This document shows positions 49,492 through 59,510 of a DNA stretch of 64,000 bases, in pieces. The DNA comes from Gramella sp. AN32 (GTDB lineage Bacteria > Bacteroidota > Bacteroidia > Flavobacteriales > Flavobacteriaceae): the NCBI RefSeq assembly GCF_023718305.1, contig NZ_QEYO01000010.1, positions 62,001 to 126,000 of the forward strand. Reading direction: 5' to 3'. The position numbers were made by a program, and so were the translations under genes. Under the pieces are notes generated by a model. It was not told the DNA's origin. It worked only from the letters and a program-made list of their open reading frames with translations, and made no database searches. How positions within the stretch are numbered: position 1 is the first letter of the stretch; each line of letters begins with the position of its first letter.

Positions 49492-52104
49492 ATGAATACC
49501 TATTGTAAGACCATTACACTCCTGCTTTTTTGTTTTTTATTCTGTTCCCAGCATACATTTGCCCAGGAAATTATCCAAGGTAGGGTTGTCGATGAGCATC
49601 AAATAGCGCTGCCATACGTTTACATTACTGTAAAGGGAACGAATACAGGAACAACCACAGATTTTAAGGGAAATTTCAGTTTAAAATTACCCAATTCTGA
49701 TGCTGTAACCTTAAATGTAAGTAGTTTAGGTTACAAATCTCAGCAGGTAGTGATAAGGGCTCCTGGTGAATCGGTTATAATCACCTTACAAACCGATGTG
49801 AGTCAGCTGGATGATGTGCTCATTACCGCCAACCGAAAGAGCCAACCTTCTCAAAAGGTGGCGCAGAGTGTAAGTGTGATCACCGCCAAGGAAATAAGGA
49901 GATCTGGGGCTAAAGAATTTAGGGACTATGCTTCAGGTATTCCTAACCTATCTTTTGGGACTCAGGGTGGCGATGGTGGCGGCCGGCTTTCAAACGAAAT
50001 TAGCATTCGGGGAATTTCAGGTTTTAATACTACGGCCATGTATTTAAATGGTGCCCCACTGCCGGAAAACATCAATCCGAATCTTATTGATATCTCCAGA
50101 ATAGAAGTACTTAAAGGGCCACAGGGAACTTTGTACGGCTCGGCAACGATGGGTGGCGCCATAAAATTGGTATCCAATCAACCAGATCCATCTAAAGTTT
50201 CCGGTTTTATGGAAGGTGAGCTGGCCCATGTTAAAGAAGGTGACCGGGATTACAATCTTCAGGGCTTATTAAATATTCCTCTTACGGATAAGCTGGCCTT
50301 TAGAGGCTCTGGCTATTATAACTTTCAGAGTGGTGTGTATGACCGGGTGGTTAACCAGGATATAGAATGGTTAAACAAGGACGCGATCTTAAGGGAAGAT
50401 TTTTATGGCGATCCCGAAGATTATTTTGGCAATCCCTTTGCCATTGAAACCAATGCCTGCGAAGGCTGCACTCGTGAGGATAAAGAAAATGTAGATGACA
50501 AAGTTCATTATGGCTTGAATGCAAATCTAGGTTTTTACCCGACGGATCATTTATCTTTTATTGCGACGCTGATCCATCAGAATTTAAAAGGGGAAGGATA
50601 TGATTTTGCCGAGACCGATGTAGACTCATTTATACAAAACAGCAATACCGGCCTGGAGGAAAGTTTTAAAGATAAATGGACCAATTACAGCCTACAGGCA
50701 GCCTTCGAAACTTCCCTGGGAAATTTTGATGCGAGTATCAACTTTCTGGACAGGGACAATTTTGAAACGGAAGATGCTTCAGATATCAATACCTATTATT
50801 GGATCGCCTATGAAAATGATCCCGGCGTGGAGCCCCTGGAGTCTATCTGGGCTGCTACCACCCACAGGAATATTGAAACCGAATTATTTCAGCAGGAAAT
50901 TCGCTTTAATTCAGATCTTGAAGGAGCATTTAATTTTTTAGCGGGGATATTTTATAGTTCAAATAAAGAATATTGGGATTATAAGGACAATAGTAAAGGC
51001 CTGGCAACTTACCTCCTCTCAGATAACGTCTATTATGAAGGGGCTTATTGGGGCGAAACGGAAGCAGATTATGCCTTTATCCTGAACAACAACAATTTGC
51101 CCTGGTATACCTATGAGGGGGACTTTAAGAATACTGAATTCGCCCTGTTTGGTCAATTTTATTATGAGCTTGTACAGAAATTAAAATTTACCCTGGGACT
51201 GCGTTACTTTCATGCCACCTCCCAAATGGACATCGATGAAAATGGTGCCGACTTTGGCTTTGTAAACCAGCCTTATCAAAGGGATTTTTCAGAAGACGGG
51301 ATCAATCCAAAATTCAATTTAACCTATACTATCGATAAGGATAAACTCCTGTATGCCACGATGGCCAGAGGTTTTAGAAAAGGCGATGTTAATGAGTTAC
51401 TTCCTTTATTCGTCCTGGAAGAACTGGAGGAACTCGATGGTGAATTTGTAAGGGAATATGAATCGGACTATCTCTGGAATTACGAATTAGGCCTTAAAAG
51501 CACCTGGCTTGACGGTAAAGTTATTGCGAATATAGCACTGTTTTATAACGACTGGGATAATCTTCAGCAATATAGGTTACTTCCATCGGGATGGGGCTAT
51601 ACCGCTAATGTAGGATCGGCACATACGGCTGGCCTGGAAATAGATTTTAGAAGTAAATTATCTAAAAACTTTGAATTTGGTTTTGGGTTAGGCCTGCTTG
51701 ATGCCGTTATAGATGAGGGTAGTTTAACGCTTACCGCCTCTGAAGGAGATAAAATCCTTAATTCCCCTAAGGTCACTGCAAATTTGCATACCACCTATAA
51801 TAAAGTGCTAAATAACCATAATAACCTGTATGCTACAGCAAATATACAGTACGTGGGTGAGCGTTTTGGCACTTATGATTTGGAACTGGAGCCAGAGTTG
51901 GTATTTCCGGACTATGCCTTGTTAAATGCAAGAGTGGGTTATATATTTTCAAATGTGGATGTTTCACTCTTCGGAAGAAACCTCACCAATAAACAGGCGA
52001 ACTTTGGAAACATACAATCCTTTGGGGCTATTTTACCGGGCAGGCAGCGTTATGCTACGAATAGGCCTATTTCCGTGGGAATAAACATGAAATATTCGTT
52101 CTAG
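49492..52104 (+). CDS. TonB-dependent outer-membrane receptor
   Basis: 870 residues. A signal peptide (ending HTFAQE) is followed by a carboxypeptidase-regulatory-like domain (about 29-105, GRVVDEHQIALPYVYITVKG start). Next comes the plug domain (about 118-222, with SVSVITAKEI and LKGPQGTLYGSATMGGAI) and a 22-strand barrel ending KYSF. The class imports siderophores, cobalamin, nickel or glycans using TonB energy. There is no SusD partner next to it, so a siderophore or metal-type substrate is more likely than a polysaccharide. It is flanked by repeats on both sides and stands alone. Confidence 0.93.
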   Translation: MNTYCKTITLLLFCFLFCSQHTFAQEIIQGRVVDEHQIALPYVYITVKGTNTGTTTDFKGNFSLKLPNSDAVTLNVSSLGYKSQQVVIRAPGESVIITLQTDVSQLDDVLITANRKSQPSQKVAQSVSVITAKEIRRSGAKEFRDYASGIPNLSFGTQGGDGGGRLSNEISIRGISGFNTTAMYLNGAPLPENINPNLIDISRIEVLKGPQGTLYGSATMGGAIKLVSNQPDPSKVSGFMEGELAHVKEGDRDYNLQGLLNIPLTDKLAFRGSGYYNFQSGVYDRVVNQDIEWLNKDAILREDFYGDPEDYFGNPFAIETNACEGCTREDKENVDDKVHYGLNANLGFYPTDHLSFIATLIHQNLKGEGYDFAETDVDSFIQNSNTGLEESFKDKWTNYSLQAAFETSLGNFDASINFLDRDNFETEDASDINTYYWIAYENDPGVEPLESIWAATTHRNIETELFQQEIRFNSDLEGAFNFLAGIFYSSNKEYWDYKDNSKGLATYLLSDNVYYEGAYWGETEADYAFILNNNNLPWYTYEGDFKNTEFALFGQFYYELVQKLKFTLGLRYFHATSQMDIDENGADFGFVNQPYQRDFSEDGINPKFNLTYTIDKDKLLYATMARGFRKGDVNELLPLFVLEELEELDGEFVREYESDYLWNYELGLKSTWLDGKVIANIALFYNDWDNLQQYRLLPSGWGYTANVGSAHTAGLEIDFRSKLSKNFEFGFGLGLLDAVIDEGSLTLTASEGDKILNSPKVTANLHTTYNKVLNNHNNLYATANIQYVGERFGTYDLELEPELVFPDYALLNARVGYIFSNVDVSLFGRNLTNKQANFGNIQSFGAILPGRQRYATNRPISVGINMKYSF

Positions 52105-52110
52105 ATCCAC

Positions 52111-52618
52111 GATGTTGGTTTTTAGAATTGCCATCATGCTGTCCCGAAAGCTATCGGGATGTTTCAGCATCTCATTAGATATGCTAAAAAAAGTCAATTT
52201 CCTATGCCAGATTGAACTTTTTATCACTCCTACCATTGACATATTTTTATTTGGTTATGTATCAGAGACCCTGAAACCAGTTCAGGGTGACGATGCTGGT
52301 TTTTAGAATTGCCGTCATGCTTTCCCGATATTCTTATGGATTACCCAAGAATACATTAGATATGCTAAAAAACGTCAATTTCCTGAAATCGAAGATTCAA
52401 CGGAGTCAAATAAATTACCATTGACATATTTTAACTTATTTGCGTTATAGACCCTGAAACCAGTTCAGGGTGACGATGTTGGTTTTTAGAATTGCCGTCA
52501 TGCTGTCCCGATAGCTATCGGGATGTTTCAGCATCTCATTAGCTATGCTAAAAAAAGTCAATTTCCTACGCCAGATAAATTTTTTATCACAGGTCACAGG
52601 GTGACGAGATAAATATTA
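52111..52618 (+). repeat. Three tandem copies of a ~182-bp intergenic repeat
   Basis: GATG(T/C)TGGTTTTTAGAATT recurs at 52111, 52292 and 52475 (spacing 181 and 183). Each unit contains CATGCT, a C-C-C-G...C-G-G-G palindrome (perfect at 52507-52522, broken in unit 2), TATGCTAAAAAA-GTCAATTTCCT and, at the joins, the hairpin ACCCTGAA-n5-TTCAGGGT (52268-52288, 52451-52471). The third unit is shorter and ends near 52618. A near full copy in opposite orientation is at 13241-13497. No coding frame fits all copies. Confidence 0.85.
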
Positions 52619-52639
52619 TGACAAATAAAAAATTTCTTG

Positions 52640-52860
52640 AAACCGACTATCCCTGCCTGCGGCTGGCAGGCCCGAGGCAAGCCGTAGGGGTACCAGCCTG
52701 CCGGCTGGCAGGTTTCGCCAGTTTCATTTTGGCCTCTGGGCCAAAAACCGAAATTTTGTATTTCCCCTCACCCAGAACTGCGAAAAGCAGTTCTGACCTC
52801 TCCCAAAGGAGAGGTGAAGAGGAAACCCCGAGGCTGAACCGTCGGGGAATTTTATACATT
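52640..52860. repeat. Cluster of small palindromes (hairpin-rich repeat)
   Basis: Directly after the tandem array. Hairpins visible: CAGAACTGC/GCAGTTCTG (52773-52795), CCTCTCC/GGAGAGG (52797-52814), CCCCGA/TCGGGG (52826-52847), plus G+C-rich CCTGCCTGCGGCTGGCAGGC-type repeats from 52650 to 52710. It is much richer in G+C than the flanks and probably acts as a shared terminator for the receptor and the facing kinase. Confidence 0.6.
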
Positions 52861-52885
52861 AAATAAATAACAGTTTTCAGAAATC

Positions 52886-55030
52886 TTAGTCATATTGTTT
52901 TATGTGGGGAGGGGAATTTTTATAAAGCGCCTGTTGGATTTTAGTTAAAAGAATATCCTTTTTTAAGGGCTTGGCAATATGACCTACAAAACCAGCTTCT
53001 TTTGTTCTAATCCGGTCTTCCTGGGCAGCAAAAGCAGTATGCGCAAGCATGGGTAAATCTGGGGCAAAAGATATAATTTCCCGACGCGCTTCAAAACCAT
53101 CTTTAAAAGGCATTTTTATATCCATGATAACAAGATCTATCTCGCTATTGGTTTTGCAAATTTCTACCGCCTCAATTCCATTTACAGCCCGTATGCTTTT
53201 AAAACCCATATCTGTAAGTAGTTTTTTTATAAGCATAAAATTTATGTTATCATCTTCTGCAACCAGGATTAATTTTTGAGAGGGGTCTACAAAGTCCAGG
53301 CTTGGACTGCTATTATATGTATCGGGAGTGTCATAAGCTTCCTGCGCATTTAAGTCCTGGGTGAAAGGTATGGAAAAACTAAAAGTGGTACCCACCCCTA
53401 ATTGAGATTCTATTTTTATGCTCCCGCCCATTATTTCTACGTAAGCTCTGGATATGGCCAGGCCTAATCCCAAACCTCCCGACTCTGACGTGTAATTGTT
53501 TTCAACTTGTCTAAAACGTTCAAAAATAACATCCTGCTCTGCCAGACTTATTCCCCGCCCCGTATCTTTTACAGAAAAATAGATTTTAGTGGCCTGCTCA
53601 TTAATTCCGTAAGTGACAGATACACAGCCTTCCTCTGTAAATTTTAAAGCATTGCTTATAAGGTTGGTCAGGATTTGCCTGATCTTCACATCATCTGCGA
53701 TAATGTTCTTATCAATAGGGTTGCGGGGGAGGATTAAGTTAAGACGAACAGGCTTGGTTTTTGGAATTGTTACCTGGAGGCTTTGTATAATCTCTGCCAT
53801 TGTTGTATCAATTCTAAATGACACCTTATTTGGGGTAATTTGGTTTACATCAATTTTAGACATCTCAATAAGATCGTCTATTATAGAGATAAGGTTTGAA
53901 CCACTTTGCTTCATTATTCTTAGATACTCCTTTTTCTCTTTCTTAGAAATCTTGTCCTGTTCTAAGAGTTCAGAAAAGCCCAGGATAGCATTCATGGGTG
54001 TACGAATCTCATGGGATAAATTGGCCAGGAAAGATGACTTGAGCTTATCACTTTCTTCAGCTTTAATTTTGGCTTCTTCAAGATCTACTTCACGCTTTTC
54101 CGCTTTTTTAAAGAGCACAGCAATTTCTTTGAAATCAATTGAAGAATTTTCAAGTTTTTGAAGTGCTTCCTGATTGTGGTTTTTTAAGATATCGCGTATG
54201 AGCTTTAAAGGTATTTTTACCCATCGAGTCGCTATAAAAAGATAGATTGCCACATTTAATAGGAACACAAAGAGTAATCCGTAAAGTAGCGTGAAAGCAT
54301 TTCCATAATCCACATAACTCGGCCTCACAAAAATCACTTCATCGATCACTTCGTTATTAAAATTTTTATATTGCACGAGCTCGGAGAAAAACGCATCGTC
54401 TGTATTATCCGGGATATCAGACTTTAAACTAGCGCTACTAATAGAAGAAATATTATCATAATAATGTGAATCCAGAACACGCATTAACACCAAAAATCCG
54501 GAAGGATTTGTTTTACTTTTCATAAAATCGCTAGTTGGGTGCACTGTTGCTGCGTATATCTCAATGACATTATTTCCTAATTTTTCATAAAAAACAAAGC
54601 CCCTTTTATTATATAGCTTCTGAAACAGTTGTGCTGGCAGGGGTATTAAATTGATATCAAACCCCTCTGAAGAAATAGAATTTAATAAGGTTCCATCCAG
54701 AGAATAAGCTCCTATAAAATCTATATCATAGGGATTGATAGTCGATCCTATATTTTCATAAAAATCGGATTGATTTGGACTATTGAAATACGCTACAAAA
54801 ACATCCCAATAGGTAAGATCTGTAATTGTATTGACTAAGGGTTCAGACTTAAGGGTGAGTAAGGAACTTATCTCATTATTAAAACCCTTTTGACCGGCTG
54901 AAAAATTTTCCTTTTTAGAACTATAAAGGAAATAGAAAAGGCCGGCAAAGAGTAGTAAAATAATAAGCCCGGCTGTAACTATTAAAGAGGCTATCTTTTG
55001 AAAGGTCGTAAATGTTTTAAAATTTATCAT
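52886..55030 (-). CDS. Hybrid sensor histidine kinase/response regulator with periplasmic CHASE4-like sensor
   Basis: About 714 residues from ATG 55030; an upstream start adds 18 unrelated residues. Two membrane helices (about 12-35 and 250-270) enclose a CHASE4-like extracellular sensor. The dimerisation/phospho-His motif [11 protein letters not shown] is near residue 340. The HATPase domain has NLISNALKFTEEG and DTGRGISLAEQ. A C-terminal receiver has VAEDDNIN and the phospho-Asp in IMDIKMP near residue 636. It has no DNA-binding output. Signal unknown. It is in the same direction as the second kinase 265 bp upstream. Confidence 0.93.
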   Translation of the reverse strand: MINFKTFTTFQKIASLIVTAGLIILLLFAGLFYFLYSSKKENFSAGQKGFNNEISSLLTLKSEPLVNTITDLTYWDVFVAYFNSPNQSDFYENIGSTINPYDIDFIGAYSLDGTLLNSISSEGFDINLIPLPAQLFQKLYNKRGFVFYEKLGNNVIEIYAATVHPTSDFMKSKTNPSGFLVLMRVLDSHYYDNISSISSASLKSDIPDNTDDAFFSELVQYKNFNNEVIDEVIFVRPSYVDYGNAFTLLYGLLFVFLLNVAIYLFIATRWVKIPLKLIRDILKNHNQEALQKLENSSIDFKEIAVLFKKAEKREVDLEEAKIKAEESDKLKSSFLANLSHEIRTPMNAILGFSELLEQDKISKKEKKEYLRIMKQSGSNLISIIDDLIEMSKIDVNQITPNKVSFRIDTTMAEIIQSLQVTIPKTKPVRLNLILPRNPIDKNIIADDVKIRQILTNLISNALKFTEEGCVSVTYGINEQATKIYFSVKDTGRGISLAEQDVIFERFRQVENNYTSESGGLGLGLAISRAYVEIMGGSIKIESQLGVGTTFSFSIPFTQDLNAQEAYDTPDTYNSSPSLDFVDPSQKLILVAEDDNINFMLIKKLLTDMGFKSIRAVNGIEAVEICKTNSEIDLVIMDIKMPFKDGFEARREIISFAPDLPMLAHTAFAAQEDRIRTKEAGFVGHIAKPLKKDILLTKIQQALYKNSPPHIKQYD

Positions 55031-55295
55031 TTTTCGGTGCAATCGTATATCGACTTTGACGCCATAAAAGTGGAAGGCTTGCAATTATAAGATAATTCTT
55101 CTAAAAAATAGGTTTTTCAACCTAATAAACTCACAATTAATCGATTAAATATGAATTTTGTCTTTTGAGGTGGAGATCATATTTGAAGAATTTTTTTAAT
55201 AAAGTTTTAAAAACTGGTTAGATGAAACTCACTTGATTAAATAGGTCAAAAGTTTTTCTGAAAGAGGACTTATAAAAAATTTCCGGATTCCACAC

Positions 55296-57035
55296 TCAGG
55301 CTACATGATATGTATCAAAATATTTCTGAATCAAGCTAAGTAATTCACTTTTATTGATTGGTTTCGAAATATAATCGTCACATCCATCTTCGATAATTTT
55401 TTCTCTGTCATCAGTAAGTACTGATGCAGTTTGCGCGATGATAACCACATCTTTATTAAACTCGCGTATTTTTCGCGTTGCTTCAAAACCGTTCAGTTCA
55501 GGCATTTGAATATCCATCAGGATCAAATCTATATCTGGATTATTTTTGCAAATTTCAACAGCCTCTAAACCTGTCTTTGCCTGAAATATCACCGTACTAT
55601 ATTTTTTAACCATGGCAGTGATGAGCATAGATGATATTTTGTCATCTTCGGCAATCAATAATTTCAATCTGTAATCCTTAGGTTTAAGAATTTTCTCAGT
55701 TTTATCTGCCAGGAATATAGTTTTAGTAGGTTTCTTCGCTTTTGCCTTTTGATATGGTATGGTGAAATAAAATGTTGAACCTACTCCATCTTCACTTTCT
55801 ACCCAAATTTTCCCACCAAGCAGTTCCACATAAGCTTTTGAAATAGAGAGACCGAGGCCTGCTCCTTCAAGTGCCATTTTATCTGAAATATCTGCCTGTA
55901 TAAAACGTTCAAATATGGCTATCTGTCTTTCTTCGGGGATCCCAATTCCCTTATCTTTTACGTAAAACTCTAAATCGACTGAGTCCTCTGTCGATTTTAA
56001 ATTATAACCCACCTCAATGACTCCTACTTCAGAATATTTAATTGCATTATTAACCAGATTGGTAAGGATCCCATAGATTTTTTCAGGGTCAGATTTAATT
56101 AAAGCCTCTTCTCCATACAATGTTTTCTTAATTAAAAACTGAATTCCTTTTTTCTCGATTTGCGGTTTAAAGAAGGCATGAATAAAATCAATCTGTGTAT
56201 TAACATTCGATTCCTGTAAATCAGTTTCCATTAATCCGGATTCAATCTTGGAAATACTAATAATATTGTTGATAAGATTGAGCATTCGGCCTCCACTTTT
56301 TTTGATGACTTCTAAATATTCCTGTTGTATTTCTGCAGTAAGCTCAGTTTCTTTCAACAATTCGGCAAAACCCAAAATTCCATTCATGGGAGTCCTAATT
56401 TCATGGCTCATATTGGCTAAAAAGGCTGTTTTTAATAAATCACTTTTTTCAGCCTTTTCTTTTGCCAGTATTAATTCCGCGGCTCGTTTTTCTTTTTCTT
56501 CATTTTGAAAAATAAGCTGTTTGTTCGCATCGATTAGTTTGGCTGCAATTCTTGACTTTTCTTCGTTCTGAAAGACAAGTTCTTTATTGGCAATGATCAA
56601 TTCAGAGGCGCGCTTTTCTTTCTCTTCATTTTGAAAAACCAGCTCTATATTTGCGATCACTAACTCGGCTGCACGTTTTGCTTTTTCTGAATTCTGAAAG
56701 ACAAGTTCTTTATTGGCAATAATCAATTCGGCTGCACGCTTTGATTTCTCGTTATTCTGAAAGACAAGTTCAATGTTTGCAATAACCAACTCGGCCGCAC
56801 GTTTTGCCTTTTCTTCATTAAGGAATTTAAGTTCCAAATTAGCAATGATTAATTCCGCCGCACGCTTGGCGTTTTCCTCATTTTGTAAAGAAACCCCTTG
56901 AATAGCAATCATCAATTCCTGCTCAAGCTGTATACGTTTCTTGTCATCGATGTCTATGATGGAGCTTAAAAATTCCTGTTGTAACTCTTTTAACTCATCT
57001 CGAATTTCCTTCCTGGATTTACCATGATCACTCAT
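55296..57035 (-). CDS. Hybrid histidine kinase with seven 21-residue coiled-coil repeats
   Basis: 579 residues, no membrane helix and no recognised sensor domain. Residues 52-198 are seven tandem 21-residue repeats built on [21 protein letters not shown]. This is three heptads each, so one continuous coiled coil directly joined to the phospho-His region ([11 protein letters not shown], His211). HATPase motifs follow ([24 protein letters not shown]), then a receiver ([15 protein letters not shown] near residue 507). The long stalk probably transmits or oligomerises. The cytosolic signal may come from a partner protein. The next gene region is 950 bp away. Confidence 0.92.
   Translation of the reverse strand: MSDHGKSRKEIRDELKELQQEFLSSIIDIDDKKRIQLEQELMIAIQGVSLQNEENAKRAAELIIANLELKFLNEEKAKRAAELVIANIELVFQNNEKSKRAAELIIANKELVFQNSEKAKRAAELVIANIELVFQNEEKEKRASELIIANKELVFQNEEKSRIAAKLIDANKQLIFQNEEKEKRAAELILAKEKAEKSDLLKTAFLANMSHEIRTPMNGILGFAELLKETELTAEIQQEYLEVIKKSGGRMLNLINNIISISKIESGLMETDLQESNVNTQIDFIHAFFKPQIEKKGIQFLIKKTLYGEEALIKSDPEKIYGILTNLVNNAIKYSEVGVIEVGYNLKSTEDSVDLEFYVKDKGIGIPEERQIAIFERFIQADISDKMALEGAGLGLSISKAYVELLGGKIWVESEDGVGSTFYFTIPYQKAKAKKPTKTIFLADKTEKILKPKDYRLKLLIAEDDKISSMLITAMVKKYSTVIFQAKTGLEAVEICKNNPDIDLILMDIQMPELNGFEATRKIREFNKDVVIIAQTASVLTDDREKIIEDGCDDYISKPINKSELLSLIQKYFDTYHVA
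56442..56882 (-). repeat. Seven 63-bp in-frame tandem repeats inside the kinase gene
   Basis: The coding DNA for residues 52-198 repeats with period 63 nt. Copies differ at a few positions ([44 protein letters not shown]), so they are old enough to have diverged but remain in frame. Copy number could vary by recombination. Confidence 0.85.
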
Positions 57036-57986
57036 TGTTCTAATAATTTTGAGATGCCACTCGTAAATTGCACAATACTTGAATCTACCCGGACTCTTGT
57101 TAGCATTTTTTATTATGTTTTTTCGATTGTGTTAATTGCTCTGATTTAATTAATCAAGTCAAAATTCATTGAAATATTTATTAATGACGAAGTAGCCAAC
57201 TTGCCAAAAACATCTTTTCTCATCAACTATTTGAGGATTATCATTGTACAGTATGCCATAAATGTCATATTATTTTTACACATCTTTTGATGATATATCT
57301 TTTTGCATTTAATTTATATCTCTTCTATTTAGCGTTCGATATAAATGTATTAGGACAGGAAATGATAATAAAAATTATTGAAACACATTCTTATATATTT
57401 CAAGCAAATAGGGTTGCTTGAGGAAGATTTGATTTTTATATTAATAGATTATGCTTGTCCGCTAAAAACACCAAATAGGCAAATCATGACTGAAATTGTT
57501 ACGTCGAGCATTTCGACTTCGCTCAATACAGGCTCAAGTCGAGACTTTTTTGTTTGACCTTTCGATTACGCTCAAGGTGACAAAACTTATATTAGGTGTC
57601 TAAACGGATAAACATATAGATTTTCATTGTATGTGTTCAATAATGATAATAATATTAATTAGGGAAATATATGGCACAATATATAATAAACAATAATAAT
57701 TAAGGTGGTGCTTATGATTATTTTAATAACAAAATACTTGTAGATCAAACACTTAAAGGAATTTGTTTTACGAAAACATGGGATGGTAGTAAAAATAAAA
57801 CTTTTTATATTTTCTTCTTTCTAACTTAGCTCGTGAAGACTTTTGACTCCTTTACATTTTTGTATATAATTATCTTTTTTAGGGAATACCTTTAGCTTCC
57901 CCGCTTACAGTATTGCGTAAAAAGCCATTGGTGATCTTAATATTACTTTGTTAAAAATCATTAATGATTTTTTTTGGTTAAAATCC
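57036..57986. other. 950-bp intergenic region without a recognised gene
   Basis: Very A+T-rich. No open frame with codon-like composition was found on either strand. Around 57500-57600 there is one repeat relic: an inverted pair CGACTT/AAGTCG (57514-57541) and TTTCGATTACGCTCAAGGTGAC, of the CTTCGACTCCGCTCAGGGTGAC type. The rest could hold the kinase promoter and possible small RNAs; I see none that I can support. Confidence 0.6.
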
Positions 57987-58745
57987 CTATCGAATATGAC
58001 TTCCCGCATTGATATCAATCGTAGCTCCGGTGGCGTGATCCATGAGTCCGCTGCACATTAAACCAATAATGGGCGCAAGATCTTTAGGTTGGGTCAATTC
58101 ATTTAAAGCAATTTCATTCAGGATACGTTCTTCGCCATATTGGGCGATAAATTGTTCGGCCATTTGGGTCCTGGTAAATCCCGGTGAAACGATAAAGGAC
58201 TTGATATTGTCTTTTCCAAACGATCGTGCTACAGATCGCGCCAAAGAAGTCAACCCGCCTTTGGATGCGGCATATGCCAGATATTCCTCGGTTTCCCCAC
58301 GAAAGACCGCACGGCTTCCTATATAAATAAACCTGCCGCCATTATTTTCCCTAAAATGATCAATTCCTAATTTTGTGAGTATCCCCACCGAATTCAAATT
58401 GATATCCATGGTTTTCTTCCAGGTTTTTAGCCAGTCCTCCGTAGTATTGTTAGTGGAATGTTTTAAGAATACCCCGGCGTTTAAAATGATAGCGTCTAAT
58501 TTTTCAAATTCTTCGGTTACTTCAGAAAAAAGCCTGAACACATCTTTTTCTTTTTCCAGATCTGCCTGAAAGATTTTTGAACCATGGGCACATTTTTTTG
58601 CAAGTCCTTCCGCAGATGCTTTGCTCCGATTATAATGAACAGCCAGGCTTGCACCCATTTCTATCAAAAATTGCGCAAGCCCCTTCCCTATCCCATCTGA
58701 TGCTCCGGTGAGCAGGATGGTTTTTCCTTTTAGGTCCAGTTCCAT
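57987..58745 (-). CDS. SDR-family oxidoreductase
   Basis: 252 residues. It has the classical SDR Rossmann motif TLLTGASDGIGKGLAQFL, NAGVF and the active-site Y-x3-K (YLAYAASKGG), followed by PGFTRTQMAEQFI. The C-terminal AGSHIR is normal. Its start overlaps the stop of the second SDR gene by one base, so the pair is translationally coupled. Two SDRs and a cupin protein suggest a small sugar- or acid-oxidation pathway. The substrate is unknown. Confidence 0.9.
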   Translation of the reverse strand: MELDLKGKTILLTGASDGIGKGLAQFLIEMGASLAVHYNRSKASAEGLAKKCAHGSKIFQADLEKEKDVFRLFSEVTEEFEKLDAIILNAGVFLKHSTNNTTEDWLKTWKKTMDINLNSVGILTKLGIDHFRENNGGRFIYIGSRAVFRGETEEYLAYAASKGGLTSLARSVARSFGKDNIKSFIVSPGFTRTQMAEQFIAQYGEERILNEIALNELTQPKDLAPIIGLMCSGLMDHATGATIDINAGSHIR

Positions 58746-59509
58746 TAAAGCAGGTTTTTAATCCACCCCCCATCAACTGCCAGGGAAACCCCGGTAATAT
58801 AACCTGCACGTTCACTGGCCAGGAAAGTGACGGCGGCAGCGAATTCTTCCGGTTCGGCAAAACGGCCTAAAGGAATTTCAGCTTTTGCTTTTTCAAAATC
58901 AGGATTTTTTTCGATAAGGTTTTTGAGTCGGTTAGTTTTGGTATAACCCGGCATCACATTATTTACGGTTATATTGTGGATGCCCATTTCATTAGAAAGT
59001 GATTTTACAAGGCCGGCCACTGAAGCCCTTACCGAATTTGACAAAATAAGATTATCTACCGGTTGCTTCACTGCCTGGGAAGTAATCGCAATGATCCTTC
59101 CCCATTGTTTTTCTTTCATTCCGGGGAGAAAACTTCGAATTAGGGAAACCGCGCTCCCCAGTAACAAATGATAACTATTATCCCAATCTTCCTGAGAAAG
59201 GTTTTCAAATTTAGCCGATTTTGGTCCGCCTGTATTCGTTACCAGAATATCGATCCCTTTATATTTTTCCAGCACAGATTTTACAATCCGGTCCCTATCT
59301 TCAGGAATAGAAAGGTCTCCGGCCTCCGCATACACTTTAACCTGACTTATTTCTTCTATTTCAGTTTTGGTTTTTTCGAGTGTAGCGCGATTTCTTCCGT
59401 TAATGATCACTTCTACACCTTCCCAGGCCAGTTCTTTAGCAACTGCTTTGCCCAATCCCTCACTGGAGGCTCCAATGAATGCAACTTTACCTTTAAGTCT
59501 TAAATCCAT
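58745..59509 (-). CDS. SDR-family oxidoreductase, second of a pair
   Basis: 254 residues. The Rossmann motif is KVAFIGASSEGLGKAVAKEL. It has the active-site Ser (ITSQAV) but the usual catalytic Tyr of Y-x3-K is not visible: the matching region reads LSNSVRASVAGLVKSLSNE, so the Tyr/Lys pair seems altered. The C-terminal segment AGYITGVSLAVDGGWIKNLL is typical. It may still bind NAD(P) and use other residues, as do some divergent SDRs. Cupin gene lies one base upstream. Confidence 0.85.
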   Translation of the reverse strand: MDLRLKGKVAFIGASSEGLGKAVAKELAWEGVEVIINGRNRATLEKTKTEIEEISQVKVYAEAGDLSIPEDRDRIVKSVLEKYKGIDILVTNTGGPKSAKFENLSQEDWDNSYHLLLGSAVSLIRSFLPGMKEKQWGRIIAITSQAVKQPVDNLILSNSVRASVAGLVKSLSNEMGIHNITVNNVMPGYTKTNRLKNLIEKNPDFEKAKAEIPLGRFAEPEEFAAAVTFLASERAGYITGVSLAVDGGWIKNLL

Positions 59510-59510
59510 A

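Noticed and set aside
52112..52306. 64-residue ORF in the tandem array
   Set aside because: Other units of the same repeat are not open in this frame, so it is not coding.
52105..52618. CRISPR array
   Set aside because: The repeat unit is ~182 bp, three copies, with no short repeat/spacer alternation and no cas genes; the Cas4-like domain at 47 kb belongs to a DUF2779 protein.
52618..52866. 82-residue ORF in the palindrome cluster
   Set aside because: Proline-, alanine- and glycine-rich translation of short inverted repeats; no codon-like pattern and the hairpins explain the sequence.
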